From a bacterium (Candidatus Howlettbacteria) CG_4_10_14_0_8_um_filter_40_9 (GTDB taxonomy: Bacteria > Patescibacteriota > CPR2 > UBA1875 > GCA-2785325), in contig PFMH01000082.1 of the NCBI GenBank assembly GCA_002785325.1, positions 1 to 14,858 on the forward strand: a stretch of 14,858 nucleotides of DNA. Direction: 5' to 3'. The translations under genes and the position numbers were made by a program. Positions 6,399 to 13,741 of this stretch are shown here, piece after piece (within the stretch, counting starts at the first letter, position 1; each line of letters opens with the position of its first letter). Under the pieces are notes generated by a model. That model saw nothing but the letters and a program-made list of their open reading frames with translations. It was not told where the DNA came from and did not search any database.

Positions 6399-7343
6399 CT
6401 ACTCGACGGTCCCGATAGGGTCTGTTGCAGGATCTACCCCTGCGTTTCCACCCCCCGAATTGTTGGACTGACTGCCATCTGTCTGGCTTTCCCCTTTGTA
6501 CCCACTGTCGGGTGTTTTGGAGTCCGCCTGCGATGATCCGCCCGGTGTACCATCCGTCTGGTCAAACCGCGGTGTTGCCGGAAGCATCGGTAGGATTGGC
6601 GTAACTGCCGGGGCCTTTACCACCGGAGTCGGTGTACCTCCGCCGATAGTTCCTACCGGTCCACCGGGACATGGTTGGCCTCCTTGCGGAGCAGGGCTTC
6701 CTAAACCTTTTGGCTGAGGAGCCGGCGTCGCCGAGATTTTCGGTTTCGGAGCAGGTGTAGGCGCCGGAACCGGTTGTGCATCCCCCTGCGGAGCCGGTGC
6801 CGTGTTTCCTTGTGGTGCTAGAACCGGAGTTGCCGAAATCTTCGGAGCGCTTTGGGCCTTTGTACTGGTTGCGCTGGAGGTAAAATGATATATTCCAAAC
6901 CCAATCAGTCCAATTATGACCAAGGGGATGAGAGCTAGATTTACAGCCTCATCCACTCTTTTCCGAAGAGAAGCCTTCGGCATGCTCTTCGGGGTCCTAA
7001 CTCGCTGGACTTTTCGAACTCTGTTTATAGTTCGAGGTGTCCTGCGTGGCGCCGGTTTAATCTCCGGCCTCTCCCTCTTTCGAGTTGGGGCTGGAACCTC
7101 AGGAACAGACACATCCGTTTTAGTCACTGAGGATAATCTCTCCCTGGAAATCGGCGGGTGCACCCTTTTTTGCGTCTCTGATGTCCTGATGGGTTTCGTC
7201 TTTTCTTTCTCTCCACCAGCACGCATCATCGCCTCTACTTCATTGGGCGACTCCACGGTTTGTCCCGAAAAGGTTCTTTCCATGATTCCTAAAAACTCAC
7301 GGTTAACACCTTTTACTTCGGGTAACCTAATCTTCTTACGCAT
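6399..7343 (-). CDS. Single-pass membrane protein with Pro/Ala-rich extracellular tail, function unknown
   Basis: 314 residues from the chosen ATG. The first 130 residues are strongly basic and Pro-rich (presumably cytoplasmic). One membrane helix lies at about 135-153 (ALIPLVIIGLIGFGIYHF). The remaining 160 residues are low-complexity Pro/Ala/Gly/Thr, with PKISATP twice and APQG four times, then an S/G/D-rich end. I do not recognise a family. Start choice: a GTG at 7353-7355 is in frame, but it is itself part of the SD AAGGAGGTGAT, an 11-base match to the 16S 3' end; the ATG at 7341-7343 sits 7 nt after that SD. It lies between two sortase-type surface protein genes, so a surface or envelope role is plausible. 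It is more GC-rich than its neighbours. Ends with TAG. Confidence 0.75.
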   Translation of the reverse strand: MRKKIRLPEVKGVNREFLGIMERTFSGQTVESPNEVEAMMRAGGEKEKTKPIRTSETQKRVHPPISRERLSSVTKTDVSVPEVPAPTRKRERPEIKPAPRRTPRTINRVRKVQRVRTPKSMPKASLRKRVDEAVNLALIPLVIIGLIGFGIYHFTSSATSTKAQSAPKISATPVLAPQGNTAPAPQGDAQPVPAPTPAPKPKISATPAPQPKGLGSPAPQGGQPCPGGPVGTIGGGTPTPVVKAPAVTPILPMLPATPRFDQTDGTPGGSSQADSKTPDSGYKGESQTDGSQSNNSGGGNAGVDPATDPIGTVE

Positions 7344-7363
7344 AATATTTATCACCTCCTTGT
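7344..7363 (-). promoter_or_regulatory. Maximal Shine-Dalgarno sequence deciding the start of the proline-rich protein
   Basis: On the minus strand, AAGGAGGTGAT is followed by AAATATT and the ATG. This complements the 16S 3' anti-SD over 11 bases, the best in the window, and it contains the competing GTG, which therefore cannot serve efficiently as the start. Confidence 0.75.
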
Positions 7364-7370
7364 TTTCATA

Positions 7371-7385
7371 TTATGCTTAGCATAA
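7371..7385. promoter_or_regulatory. Palindrome upstream of the proline-rich protein gene
   Basis: TTATGC-TTA-GCATAA is a perfect 6-bp inverted repeat with a 3-nt centre, 8 nt upstream of the SD. It could be an operator or a short leader hairpin. No convincing -35/-10 pair was found beside it. Confidence 0.4.
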
Positions 7386-7541
7386 GTAGAAACACCTACT
7401 CATACCCAATCTTCAAGGTACTACTTTATCCTTACTATCTTAGAGTTAACTATTAGCAAATTCACTGTAGATATAAACAAAAAAAATAACCTTTATATTT
7501 TTGTTGTTGTGAAAACTGTTAATTATACTGAAAAATGTGGT

Positions 7542-7566
7542 AAACCCCCGTAAAATGCGGGGGTTT
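7542..7566 (-). terminator. Hairpin terminator of the 112-aa membrane protein gene
   Basis: A 9-bp stem, AAACCCCCG (7542-7550) with CGGGGGTTT (7558-7566), and a 7-nt loop, 31 nt past the stop. The minus-strand tail is TTTACCACATTTTT, a modest T tract. Confidence 0.65.
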
Positions 7567-7596
7567 GGTAGTTATGGGGTTCATAACGAATGGTTC

Positions 7597-7935
7597 TTAA
7601 GGTTTCGGAGGGGAGCTTTGAAACCAAGCTTGAAAGATGGGGAACCATTTGAAGCTAAACAGTAAAGTGAATTGAAAAGCTCGTATTAGCCATCCAGATA
7701 CCGCGATGACTAAGACTATGGTTACCCACCACGGTACTTTAGTTAGCAATCCGTTTAGCTTCACCAACATAACTGTAGAAAACGCCCCTAAAAGAGAAGC
7801 GATGACGGCTATCGTGATCATACCGTTACTTGTCGGTCGGAAGATATCTAGTACTATACCAGTCAGAAGCGCCATTCCAAGAAAAGCGAAAGAAATTTTT
7901 GTCCATTTTCCACTTAAAATCATTTCATTATTCAT
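7597..7935 (-). CDS. Small multi-pass membrane protein, function unknown
   Basis: 112 residues. There are three clear hydrophobic segments (about 12-31, 38-60, 67-86) and a short aromatic, amphipathic stretch (87-105) ending in SSPPKP. No charged or catalytic motif is evident and I do not recognise the family. SD AAGGAG lies 10 nt before ATG. A hairpin follows the gene and another terminator ends the gene upstream, so it appears to be a single-gene unit within the surface block. It could help assemble or anchor the neighbouring surface proteins, but nothing in the sequence shows this. Confidence 0.7.
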   Translation of the reverse strand: MNNEMILSGKWTKISFAFLGMALLTGIVLDIFRPTSNGMITIAVIASLLGAFSTVMLVKLNGLLTKVPWWVTIVLVIAVSGWLIRAFQFTLLFSFKWFPIFQAWFQSSPPKP

Positions 7936-8001
7936 TTCGGGGCTGCTCCTTTACTATTTTTTCTTCTTCTAGGTTGTCAAAACATTTCAAAGCCTTCCCC
8001 A

Positions 8002-8057
8002 AAGCTTCATTTATAAATATAGATAAACGAAAGCTTTTTTATTGTAATATTTTACAA
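8002..8057. promoter_or_regulatory. Two inverted repeats upstream of the 112-aa membrane protein gene
   Basis: An imperfect repeat with perfect AAGCTT ends (8002-8007 and 8031-8036) is followed on the plus strand by six T. Next to it is a perfect palindrome, TTGTAA-TATT-TTACAA (8042-8057). They lie between the upstream terminator and the start of the membrane protein gene; operator or leader structures are possible. No good promoter pair was identified. Confidence 0.4.
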
Positions 8058-8122
8058 AAAATCATTTGTATGGATCTTTATTTTTAGAGATATTAGTTAG
8101 AAGAGATCGTTATACATAACCC

Positions 8123-8148
8123 AAAAAGGACTCCGAAGAGTCCTTTTT
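8123..8148 (-). terminator. Intrinsic terminator of the 541-aa surface protein gene
   Basis: An 11-bp stem, AAAAAGGACTC (8123-8133) with GAGTCCTTTTT (8138-8148), around a CGAA loop, 41 nt past the stop. It has a T run at the end of the stem in both orientations, a classic (potentially bidirectional) intrinsic terminator. Confidence 0.85.
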
Positions 8149-8189
8149 GATAAGCGTCAAGAATGTATAAGTAGTATAGCTGATCCGAC

Positions 8190-9815
8190 TTATTTTTTCA
8201 AGGCCAAAAATATCGCTTTTTTGCTCCTGAACCAGTAAAGCATACTCGTTGCGAAAGAAGTTAGTGAGAAAGCCACTGCGGCTTCTTCGGCTCCAGCTTG
8301 AGGTAAACCGCCTTTTGTTGTTGCTGCGGCTAAAACTTCTCCCCTTTCGATCTCAGCTCCTAGAATTTCTTCTTGGCTCTCATTATTTCCGACATGTAGA
8401 GTTACCTGATCTCCATTTGAAAGATCCATCATTATATTATCTCCAGACGTATTTTCCCATCCAGTAGTCAATGTTTCTTTTATGTTGTAACTTCCATTTT
8501 CAAGGTTATCAAAGATGACTACACCATTTGCATCGGTTTTCTTCTTAAGATTCACTCTATTGCCAGTCAATGTAAACTCCCAATTTGGAAGAACTTCTTC
8601 TCCACCATCTACGTCTCCGTCAGCATTTCTATCATGGAACTTTATAATGGTGATCTTGTTTTTAGTTATAGTGACTTTTGGTGCTATACTGTTCCCAAAG
8701 TTGATAGTCTTGCTCGGACCGATATTTATAGTTTTAGATAGTCCTGTTGTAGAAGTCCAACCAGACTGTTGTGTTTCTGTAATCTTATATGACCCTTTCA
8801 TTAGTCCGGTAAATTGAGCTACGCCATCGCTACCAGTAGTCAGACTCTTGCTTATGCCATTGCCCCTAACGGTGAACTTAAAACCTTTCAAATAATTTTC
8901 ACCAGCATCTTTTTGACCGTTTGCATTTTTGTCGTCAAATTTCCTAACTACGATACGATATAACTGCGTATTCCCGAACCAGATAGTTTGATCGCTAGCA
9001 ATGTCTATATTTTTTGCCTCACCGCCTGTAGTATTCTTCCAGTCTGCTTTGTGCTCTTCCGTGAGCTTATAGGTTCCTTTTTTCAAACCTTTAAAAACAA
9101 CGGTTCCATGGGGGCCGGTAGTGCCGGATTTGTTTACCCCATTTCTAGAGATTGTAAATTTCCATCCTTCGATCATCTTCTCGCCATCCTGTTTGGACCC
9201 ATTGTGATTTATATCATTGTATTTTTTTGCAGCAAGCGAGAAAGTTTGTTCCGGTGCAGGCTTTGTAACTATATTGGCTTTTAATGTATTGTTCGTCACT
9301 GCATTTCCGCAAGATTTTACGATAGCGTATCCGAAAGATCCATCAAAGTTTCTATATACGAAAGCTGAGAGCGAGTCGGAAGCAAAGCTATACTTTGGTT
9401 CTCTCCAGTATATCGGTATCGGTCCATAATTCACTAATGTTGAAGGGTTGATATTTGTTCTTCCAGAAGAGAATACTCCGCTTGCTATTTGAGTGTTCCC
9501 CACCCACACTGTTCCATTTTTCTTAACTGTCCCGTCAACAAAACTTCCGAATTGACTGTCGTAGATCCCTATACCATTATAAAAAGTTCTGACGCCGTTT
9601 GGTGCTTGCCAATTGCCATATACTCCACCTGCAGAGTTTGGCCCCGAGCCGTTGTTTAGTCTATCTTGCAATTCGCTAACGGAATATGTTCCGCCATATA
9701 TGATAGCGTTAGAATCATAGTCTCTAGGTTCTGCAGCAAATGCAGGAAAGATAACCGTCGTTGCAATAAGGGCGGTAACAAGAATCCCGAATAGTGATTT
9801 CAGCACTTTTTTCAT
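8190..9815 (-). CDS. Secreted surface protein: shared head domain, three SdrD B/CnaB-like repeats, LPQAG anchor
   Basis: 541 residues. Type I signal peptide with likely cleavage after AFA (about residue 27). The head domain (about 28-172) is shared with the 484-aa protein: PRDYDSNAIIYGG, VKKNGTVWVGNTQIASGVFSSGR and VKSCGN. Three tandem SdrD B / CnaB-like domains follow (about 193-281, 287-376, 388-477). Each opens with a Ca-loop-like stretch (DINHNGSKQDGE, DKNANGQKDAGE, DRNADGDVDGGE), and each has a first-strand Lys, a Tyr-x-Leu/Ile-x-Glu turn and a final GN, the pattern of CnaB domains that form internal Lys-Asn isopeptide bonds. The C-terminus is KGGLPQAG (501-508), a hydrophobic helix and a basic tail. 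SD GAGGAG lies 9 nt before ATG. Likely a rod-like cell-surface protein; the ligand is unknown. Confidence 0.88.
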   Translation of the reverse strand: MKKVLKSLFGILVTALIATTVIFPAFAAEPRDYDSNAIIYGGTYSVSELQDRLNNGSGPNSAGGVYGNWQAPNGVRTFYNGIGIYDSQFGSFVDGTVKKNGTVWVGNTQIASGVFSSGRTNINPSTLVNYGPIPIYWREPKYSFASDSLSAFVYRNFDGSFGYAIVKSCGNAVTNNTLKANIVTKPAPEQTFSLAAKKYNDINHNGSKQDGEKMIEGWKFTISRNGVNKSGTTGPHGTVVFKGLKKGTYKLTEEHKADWKNTTGGEAKNIDIASDQTIWFGNTQLYRIVVRKFDDKNANGQKDAGENYLKGFKFTVRGNGISKSLTTGSDGVAQFTGLMKGSYKITETQQSGWTSTTGLSKTINIGPSKTINFGNSIAPKVTITKNKITIIKFHDRNADGDVDGGEEVLPNWEFTLTGNRVNLKKKTDANGVVIFDNLENGSYNIKETLTTGWENTSGDNIMMDLSNGDQVTLHVGNNESQEEILGAEIERGEVLAAATTKGGLPQAGAEEAAVAFSLTSFATSMLYWFRSKKAIFLALKK

Positions 9816-9884
9816 TTTATGATCTCCTCTTTATTTATTAAAAATGTTGGCTCTCAACCGATTGTTTTTGATATAAACTGTATA

Positions 9885-10145
9885 TTACCATAAAATATTA
9901 TGTTTGTCAAATGTTTTTTCAAAACCTCTTTGGCGGGAATAGACCGGTCCGCTATTCTTCGGATTTATGATTAATTTAGCGTTCTTATATTTTTCTCTGA
10001 CCAGCTCTGAGCTCCCATCAGTCGACGCGTCATCCACAACGATGATTTCGGAAAGCTCATCGTGTTTTATGAGTTCTCTTAAGCACTTATCCAAATAATC
10101 CTTGCCGTTGTAGTTTATAACGACAGCTGAAATAGAACTTTTCAT
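9885..10145 (-). pseudogene. Truncated GT2 family glycosyltransferase (N-terminal part only)
   Basis: 86 residues covering only the start of a GT-A fold: VVINYNGKDYLDKCL, then IIVVDDASTDGS (nucleotide-binding Asp pair), then NPKNSGPVYSRQRGFE. It stops at HNILW, exactly where family members continue into the FLDDD (DXD) metal-binding motif. Intact GT2 enzymes are usually well over 200 residues, so catalysis is not expected. The codons after the stop do not resemble a glycosyltransferase. The start ATG lies 7 nt after the stop of the extended cupin frame, so the two were probably one operon. No good SD. Confidence 0.8.
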
Positions 10146-10152
10146 AATAAAT

Positions 10153-10497
10153 TTATCCTACTAAAATATGATCTTCCGGCGACCATGGCGGGGTCGATAT
10201 TTCTTCGACCCATGTTTCACTTCCAATAGACGAGTGTATCTGTCCTGGTTCTATCTGCAAGGACTATCCTTGCAGAAGTGTTACGGGCTTGTCGTCGATA
10301 AGGATCGTCAACTCGCCTTTCAAGACTTTATATATTTCTGTTGTATATTTGTGAAAATGTGGTTTTGAATTGTCGATAATCGCTATTGCTTTACCATTTT
10401 CTGGATCAACCTCGCAAACTATCTCTTGCGGGTTTACCACGATGTCCTTTTCGGGATATTTTTCTTTGAGTTCTTGAATAACCTTTTTAGAGTTCAT
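10153..10497 (-). pseudogene. Cupin-domain gene interrupted by an in-frame TAG
   Basis: The open part (10264-10497, 77 codons) carries cupin motif 1, HFHKYTTEIYKVLKGE, with HxH and Glu. It ends at TAG (10264-10266). The same frame then continues for 36 codons with clear cupin character: LQIEPGQIHSS (motif 2, PG...H) and ETWVEEISTPPWSPEDHIL, ending at TAA (10153-10155). The stop therefore separates the two halves of the metal site, and the 77-residue product would lack the last His ligand and the closing strands. TAG ends at least four other genes here, so this reads as a nonsense mutation (or a sequencing error). Motifs suggest a small single-domain cupin of unknown substrate. Confidence 0.8.
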
Positions 10498-10528
10498 ATA
10501 GATGATTTAAATAATTGATTGGATTGGG

Positions 10529-10614
10529 CTAGATTCCCGCTTGATTTTATCTTTCCGAAATCTCTAGATCCCCGGGTCAAGCCCGAGGATGACAATGGAG
10601 GGCGAGAATGACAA
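10529..10614. repeat. REP-like dispersed repeat between secA and the cupin gene
   Basis: CTAGATTCCCGC (10529) and CTAGATCCCCGG (10564) are near copies, and CGAGGATGACAA (10584-10595) and CGAGAATGACAA (10603-10614) differ by one base. A small hairpin CGGG...CCCG sits at 10573-10585. The text CCCGGGTCAAGCCCGAGGATGAC closely resembles short palindromic repeats scattered through many bacterial genomes. The copy number in this genome cannot be seen from the window. Confidence 0.55.
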
Positions 10615-10625
10615 GAGAGAGGGGA

Positions 10626-13385
10626 TTATTTCCTCCCACAGCATTTCTTATATTTTTTCCCTGATCCGCAAGGACAGGGATCGTTGCGGCCGACTTTGTG
10701 ATCTTGTGGGTTTGATGGGATAGGTTGGTTCGATGGGGAAGCTTCGCTATTTGTCATTCTAGCTTGCCTGCCCGCCCAACTTGTCCTTCCGAAACTTTGT
10801 GTAGGAGGAAGCTGCGCGGAGGAGGGACCAGAATCTGATTCTGGCATTCTTCCAGTCTCCAGAATGACATTCTCTGGGGATCTTTCTTCCTTCTGATTAA
10901 CCGGCTCGTTCCTTTGAATACTTATCTTAAATATCGAGTAAACGATCTCCTGACGGATTGCGAGAAGAAGCTTTTGAAACATGTTGTATGATTCATTTTT
11001 GTACTCAATGAGCGGGTCTTTTTGCCCATATCCGCGAAGCCCTATACCCTCTCTTAGGTGCCCCATCGCGTCCAGATGATCTACCCAAAGCATATCCATG
11101 GTGCGAAGATACGACGCTCTTTCTAGGATACGCATCAAATCCGTGCCTGTTTCTTTTTCCTTTTCTTCATATTTTTCGAATACTAGCTTTTTTGATTTTT
11201 CCTTGATCTCAAAGACCTCTAGCTTTTTAAAGTCAGCCCTGCTCTTATCCGACACATTTGCCATAGCAGTTAGATTTTGAAATACATTTTCCAGCTCTAC
11301 CTCTCTAGTTTCGGGATTTATATGAGAATCGATCATATAGTCGATCTCAGCATCAAACATATCAAGGATCTCATTTTTAATATTTTCTTTATCTTTATCT
11401 TCTGCGAACTCGGACTCTATGATATTTCGTCGTCTTTTGTAGATAGTTTCCCTTTGTTTGTTCATCACATCATCATATTCAACGAGATGTTTTCTGATAT
11501 CAAAGTTGTTGCCTTCTACGCGTGTTTGAGCCGATTCGAGAGATTTGGAGATAAGGGAGTGCTCGATCGCCTGATCTTCGGGAAGACCGAGTTTTTCCAT
11601 CAAACCGCCGACTCTTTCAGAGCCAAATATTCTCATAAGATCATCGTCCAAAGAAACGTAAAACTGGGATGACCCAGGGTCTCCCTGTCGGCCGGTACGT
11701 CCGCGAAGCTGATTGTCAATCCTTCTGGACTCATGTCTTTCCGTACCTATAACGAGCAATCCTCCAATCTCTTTTACACCGTCGCCAAGAACGATGTCCG
11801 TGCCTCTTCCAGCCATATTTGTAGCAACAGTTACTGCGCCTTTTTCTCCCGCTTCAGATATTATCGCTGCTTCTTTTTCATGATTTTTAGCGTTTAAAAC
11901 CTCGTGTTTTATCCCTTCTCTTTTCAACATCCCGGATAAAAGTTCATTTTTTTCTATAGAAACCGTACCCACGAGTACCGGCTGTCCTTTTTTATTTCTC
12001 TCTTTTATCTCATTAGCAACTGCCTTAAATTTCCCCATCTCCGTTTTGAAGATAAGGTCGTTTTTATCTTCACGAATCATAGGATGGTTTGTCGGAATAA
12101 CGACGACGTCCAGTTTATATATTTTATGAAACTCTTCCGCCTCAGTCTCCGCCGTTCCAGTCATACCGGAAAGTTTGTCATACATACGAAAATAGTTCTG
12201 AAATGATATAGTCGCCATTGTAAGGCTTTCTCTTTTTATCTCAACGCCTTCTTTTGCCTCGATAGCCTGATGGAGTCCTTCACTATATCTTCTTCCGGGC
12301 ATCAATCGTCCCGTAAATTCGTCGACGATAATTATCTCACCGTCTTTTTCCACATAATCTCGATCTTTTTTGAAAAGCGCGTGGGCTTTTAAGGCTTGTT
12401 CGATATGATGAACGGTATCTATCCCTTTTTCTTCATAGATATTTTGAACTCCGAGGATAACCTCTAGTCTCTGGATACCTTCGCTTGTCAATGTTGCCGC
12501 GTTCATTTTTTCATCTATCTCATAGTCCTTGTCTTTTGCCAGTTTTGAAACGATTTTCGCAAATTCATAATATTTCTCGGTAGATTCTTCCGCTGGAGCA
12601 GAGATGATAAGCGGAGTCCTAGCTTCGTCGATGAGTATAGAGTCAACTTCGTCGACTATGGCGTAGTGATGGCCTCTCTGCGCCATCTGACCGATATTTT
12701 GGACCATATTATCCCTTAGATAATCAAATCCGAACTCGTTGTTTGTACCATAAGTGATATCGGCCGCATATGCTTCTTTTCGACTGCATTCTTTCAGGTG
12801 CTCAATCCTTTCGTCGAAAATATCTTCATTTTTAAAAGATTTATCGAGAATAAATGATTTTTCATGAACTATGCAGGCGATTGTAAGACCGAGAAAGTTG
12901 TATATTTCTCCCATCCAACCGGCATCTCTCTTTGCCAGATAATCATTGACAGTAACAACATGAACGCCTTTTCCAGCCAATGCATTTAGGAATACGGGTA
13001 GGGTAGCGGCCAGAGTTTTTCCTTCACCCGTTCGCATCTCGGCTATCTTGCCTTCGTGAAGAACTATTCCACCCATAATCTGGACGTCGAAATGCCTCAT
13101 CTTAAAAACCCTTTTTGAAGCTTCTCTGACCAGAGCAAAAGCTTCGGGCAGGATATTGTCTAGAATCTCTCGTTCTTTCTTTTTTATTGTTTCTTTGTCT
13201 TCTCCTTTTATTCTTTCTAATTTTTTACCTATTTCTTCTTTTAGCTCTCCGGTTTTTTTCTTTAAATCGGCATCAGAAAACTTCTCGAATGTTTTTTCGA
13301 GATCATTTATCTTTTCTACTGTTGGTTTTAGTTTATCTACGACTTTCTGGTTTGGATCACCAAAAAAATTTTTAAAAATGGACAT
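10626..13385 (-). CDS. secA: Preprotein translocase ATPase SecA
   Basis: 919 residues, full length. Walker A MRTGEGKT (117-124), the preprotein-linked TYGTNNEFGFDYLRDNM, DEVD box (245-248, VDEVDSILIDEARTPLI), the motif GTAETEAEEF, NMAGRGTDIVLG and QLRGRTGRQGDPG of the second helicase half, and a C-terminal zinc finger CPCGSGKKYKKCCG (Cys 904, 906, 915, 916) that contacts SecB or ribosomes in other bacteria. It drives export through SecYEG and would serve the surface proteins and the hydrolase of this window. About 25 extra residues (about 172-200, HEKSFILDKSFKNED...) sit before KEAYAADITYGT, absent in E. coli. The region after about 825 is low complexity (Pro/Ser/Gln). A promoter is visible; no SD precedes the ATG. 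Confidence 0.97.
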   Translation of the reverse strand: MSIFKNFFGDPNQKVVDKLKPTVEKINDLEKTFEKFSDADLKKKTGELKEEIGKKLERIKGEDKETIKKKEREILDNILPEAFALVREASKRVFKMRHFDVQIMGGIVLHEGKIAEMRTGEGKTLAATLPVFLNALAGKGVHVVTVNDYLAKRDAGWMGEIYNFLGLTIACIVHEKSFILDKSFKNEDIFDERIEHLKECSRKEAYAADITYGTNNEFGFDYLRDNMVQNIGQMAQRGHHYAIVDEVDSILIDEARTPLIISAPAEESTEKYYEFAKIVSKLAKDKDYEIDEKMNAATLTSEGIQRLEVILGVQNIYEEKGIDTVHHIEQALKAHALFKKDRDYVEKDGEIIIVDEFTGRLMPGRRYSEGLHQAIEAKEGVEIKRESLTMATISFQNYFRMYDKLSGMTGTAETEAEEFHKIYKLDVVVIPTNHPMIREDKNDLIFKTEMGKFKAVANEIKERNKKGQPVLVGTVSIEKNELLSGMLKREGIKHEVLNAKNHEKEAAIISEAGEKGAVTVATNMAGRGTDIVLGDGVKEIGGLLVIGTERHESRRIDNQLRGRTGRQGDPGSSQFYVSLDDDLMRIFGSERVGGLMEKLGLPEDQAIEHSLISKSLESAQTRVEGNNFDIRKHLVEYDDVMNKQRETIYKRRRNIIESEFAEDKDKENIKNEILDMFDAEIDYMIDSHINPETREVELENVFQNLTAMANVSDKSRADFKKLEVFEIKEKSKKLVFEKYEEKEKETGTDLMRILERASYLRTMDMLWVDHLDAMGHLREGIGLRGYGQKDPLIEYKNESYNMFQKLLLAIRQEIVYSIFKISIQRNEPVNQKEERSPENVILETGRMPESDSGPSSAQLPPTQSFGRTSWAGRQARMTNSEASPSNQPIPSNPQDHKVGRNDPCPCGSGKKYKKCCGRK

Positions 13386-13416
13386 AGTTTAGTTGTTGCG
13401 GATTTGATACTCACTC

Positions 13417-13445
13417 ATTTTAGCATTCAAAAGGATGATTAACAA
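13417..13445 (-). promoter_or_regulatory. Probable secA promoter
   Basis: On the minus strand, TTGTTA (13440-13445), 17-nt spacer, TAAAAT (13417-13422), immediately downstream of the hairpin terminator that ends the preceding unit. The -35 matches in four of six and the -10 in five of six positions. A small ATGCC-TTAG-GGCAT hairpin (13445-13458) touches the -35. Confidence 0.5.
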
Positions 13446-13460
13446 TGCCTTAGGGCATAA

Positions 13461-13497
13461 AATAAAACCACCCTATTTAAGATAGAGTGGTTTTATT
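13461..13497 (-). terminator. Hairpin terminator after the acidic protein gene
   Basis: AATAAAACCAC (13461-13471) pairs with GTGGTTTTATT (13487-13497), and CTAT/ATAG extends the stem inside. The minus-strand 3' arm ends in GTGGTTTTATT, giving a U-rich tail. It lies 18 nt past the stop. Confidence 0.75.
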
Positions 13498-13514
13498 ATA
13501 GATCTTAGTTCTGA

Positions 13515-13700
13515 CTATTTAGTTTCTTCTGCGTCGTCCCCGTCTTCGTCGCCTTCTTTAGCTACAGGTATTTCGCCTTCAACAACTTCTTCTCCGGTTG
13601 GAGCTACTACTGCGTCATCATCACCTGTTACAACAGGGTCTGTTGCTGGTACAACGCCATCCGTGCCTTTTTCTTCCTCAGGTGTTACTTGTTCGTCCAT
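13515..13700 (-). CDS. Small very acidic protein, function unknown
   Basis: 61 residues from ATG at 13698-13700, composed mainly of E, D, V, G, P, T and A, with a single Met and no hydrophobic helix, so presumably soluble and disordered. Start choice: SD GAGGA lies just before this ATG, and a good promoter (13742-13771) overlaps the upstream in-frame ATGs (13766 and 13760), which therefore cannot belong to this transcript. The segment VVPATDP resembles VDPATDP at the C-terminus of the 314-aa proline-rich protein, possibly only shared low complexity. It is a single-gene unit with its own promoter and terminator, between hpf and secA. I do not recognise a family. Ends with TAG. Confidence 0.65.
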   Translation of the reverse strand: MDEQVTPEEEKGTDGVVPATDPVVTGDDDAVVAPTGEEVVEGEIPVAKEGDEDGDDAEETK

Positions 13701-13741
13701 GTTTCCTCGCTTTCTTTTTTTACTTTTGTTAATACTTAAAT

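Noticed and set aside
6341..6420. tRNA-like text (Ser GGA-type anticodon loop and T-arm-like hairpin) on the minus strand
   Set aside because: The anticodon-type hairpin cannot give a 7-nt loop with a 5-bp stem, the T-loop lacks TTCRA, and the would-be D-arm and 5' acceptor fall in the coding end of the Pro-rich gene.
7344..7355. GTG start for the Pro-rich protein
   Set aside because: The GTG lies inside the SD AAGGAGGTGAT; the ATG at 7341-7343 has ideal spacing.
7936..7972. TTGACA followed by TAGTAA before the 112-aa gene as a promoter
   Set aside because: The -10 is poor and the transcript start would fall in the SD, leaving no ribosome binding site.
10264..10266. TAG as a recoded sense codon
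   Set aside because: TAG ends ftsX, hpf, the acidic gene and the Pro-rich gene at sensible places, so a nonsense mutation is simpler.
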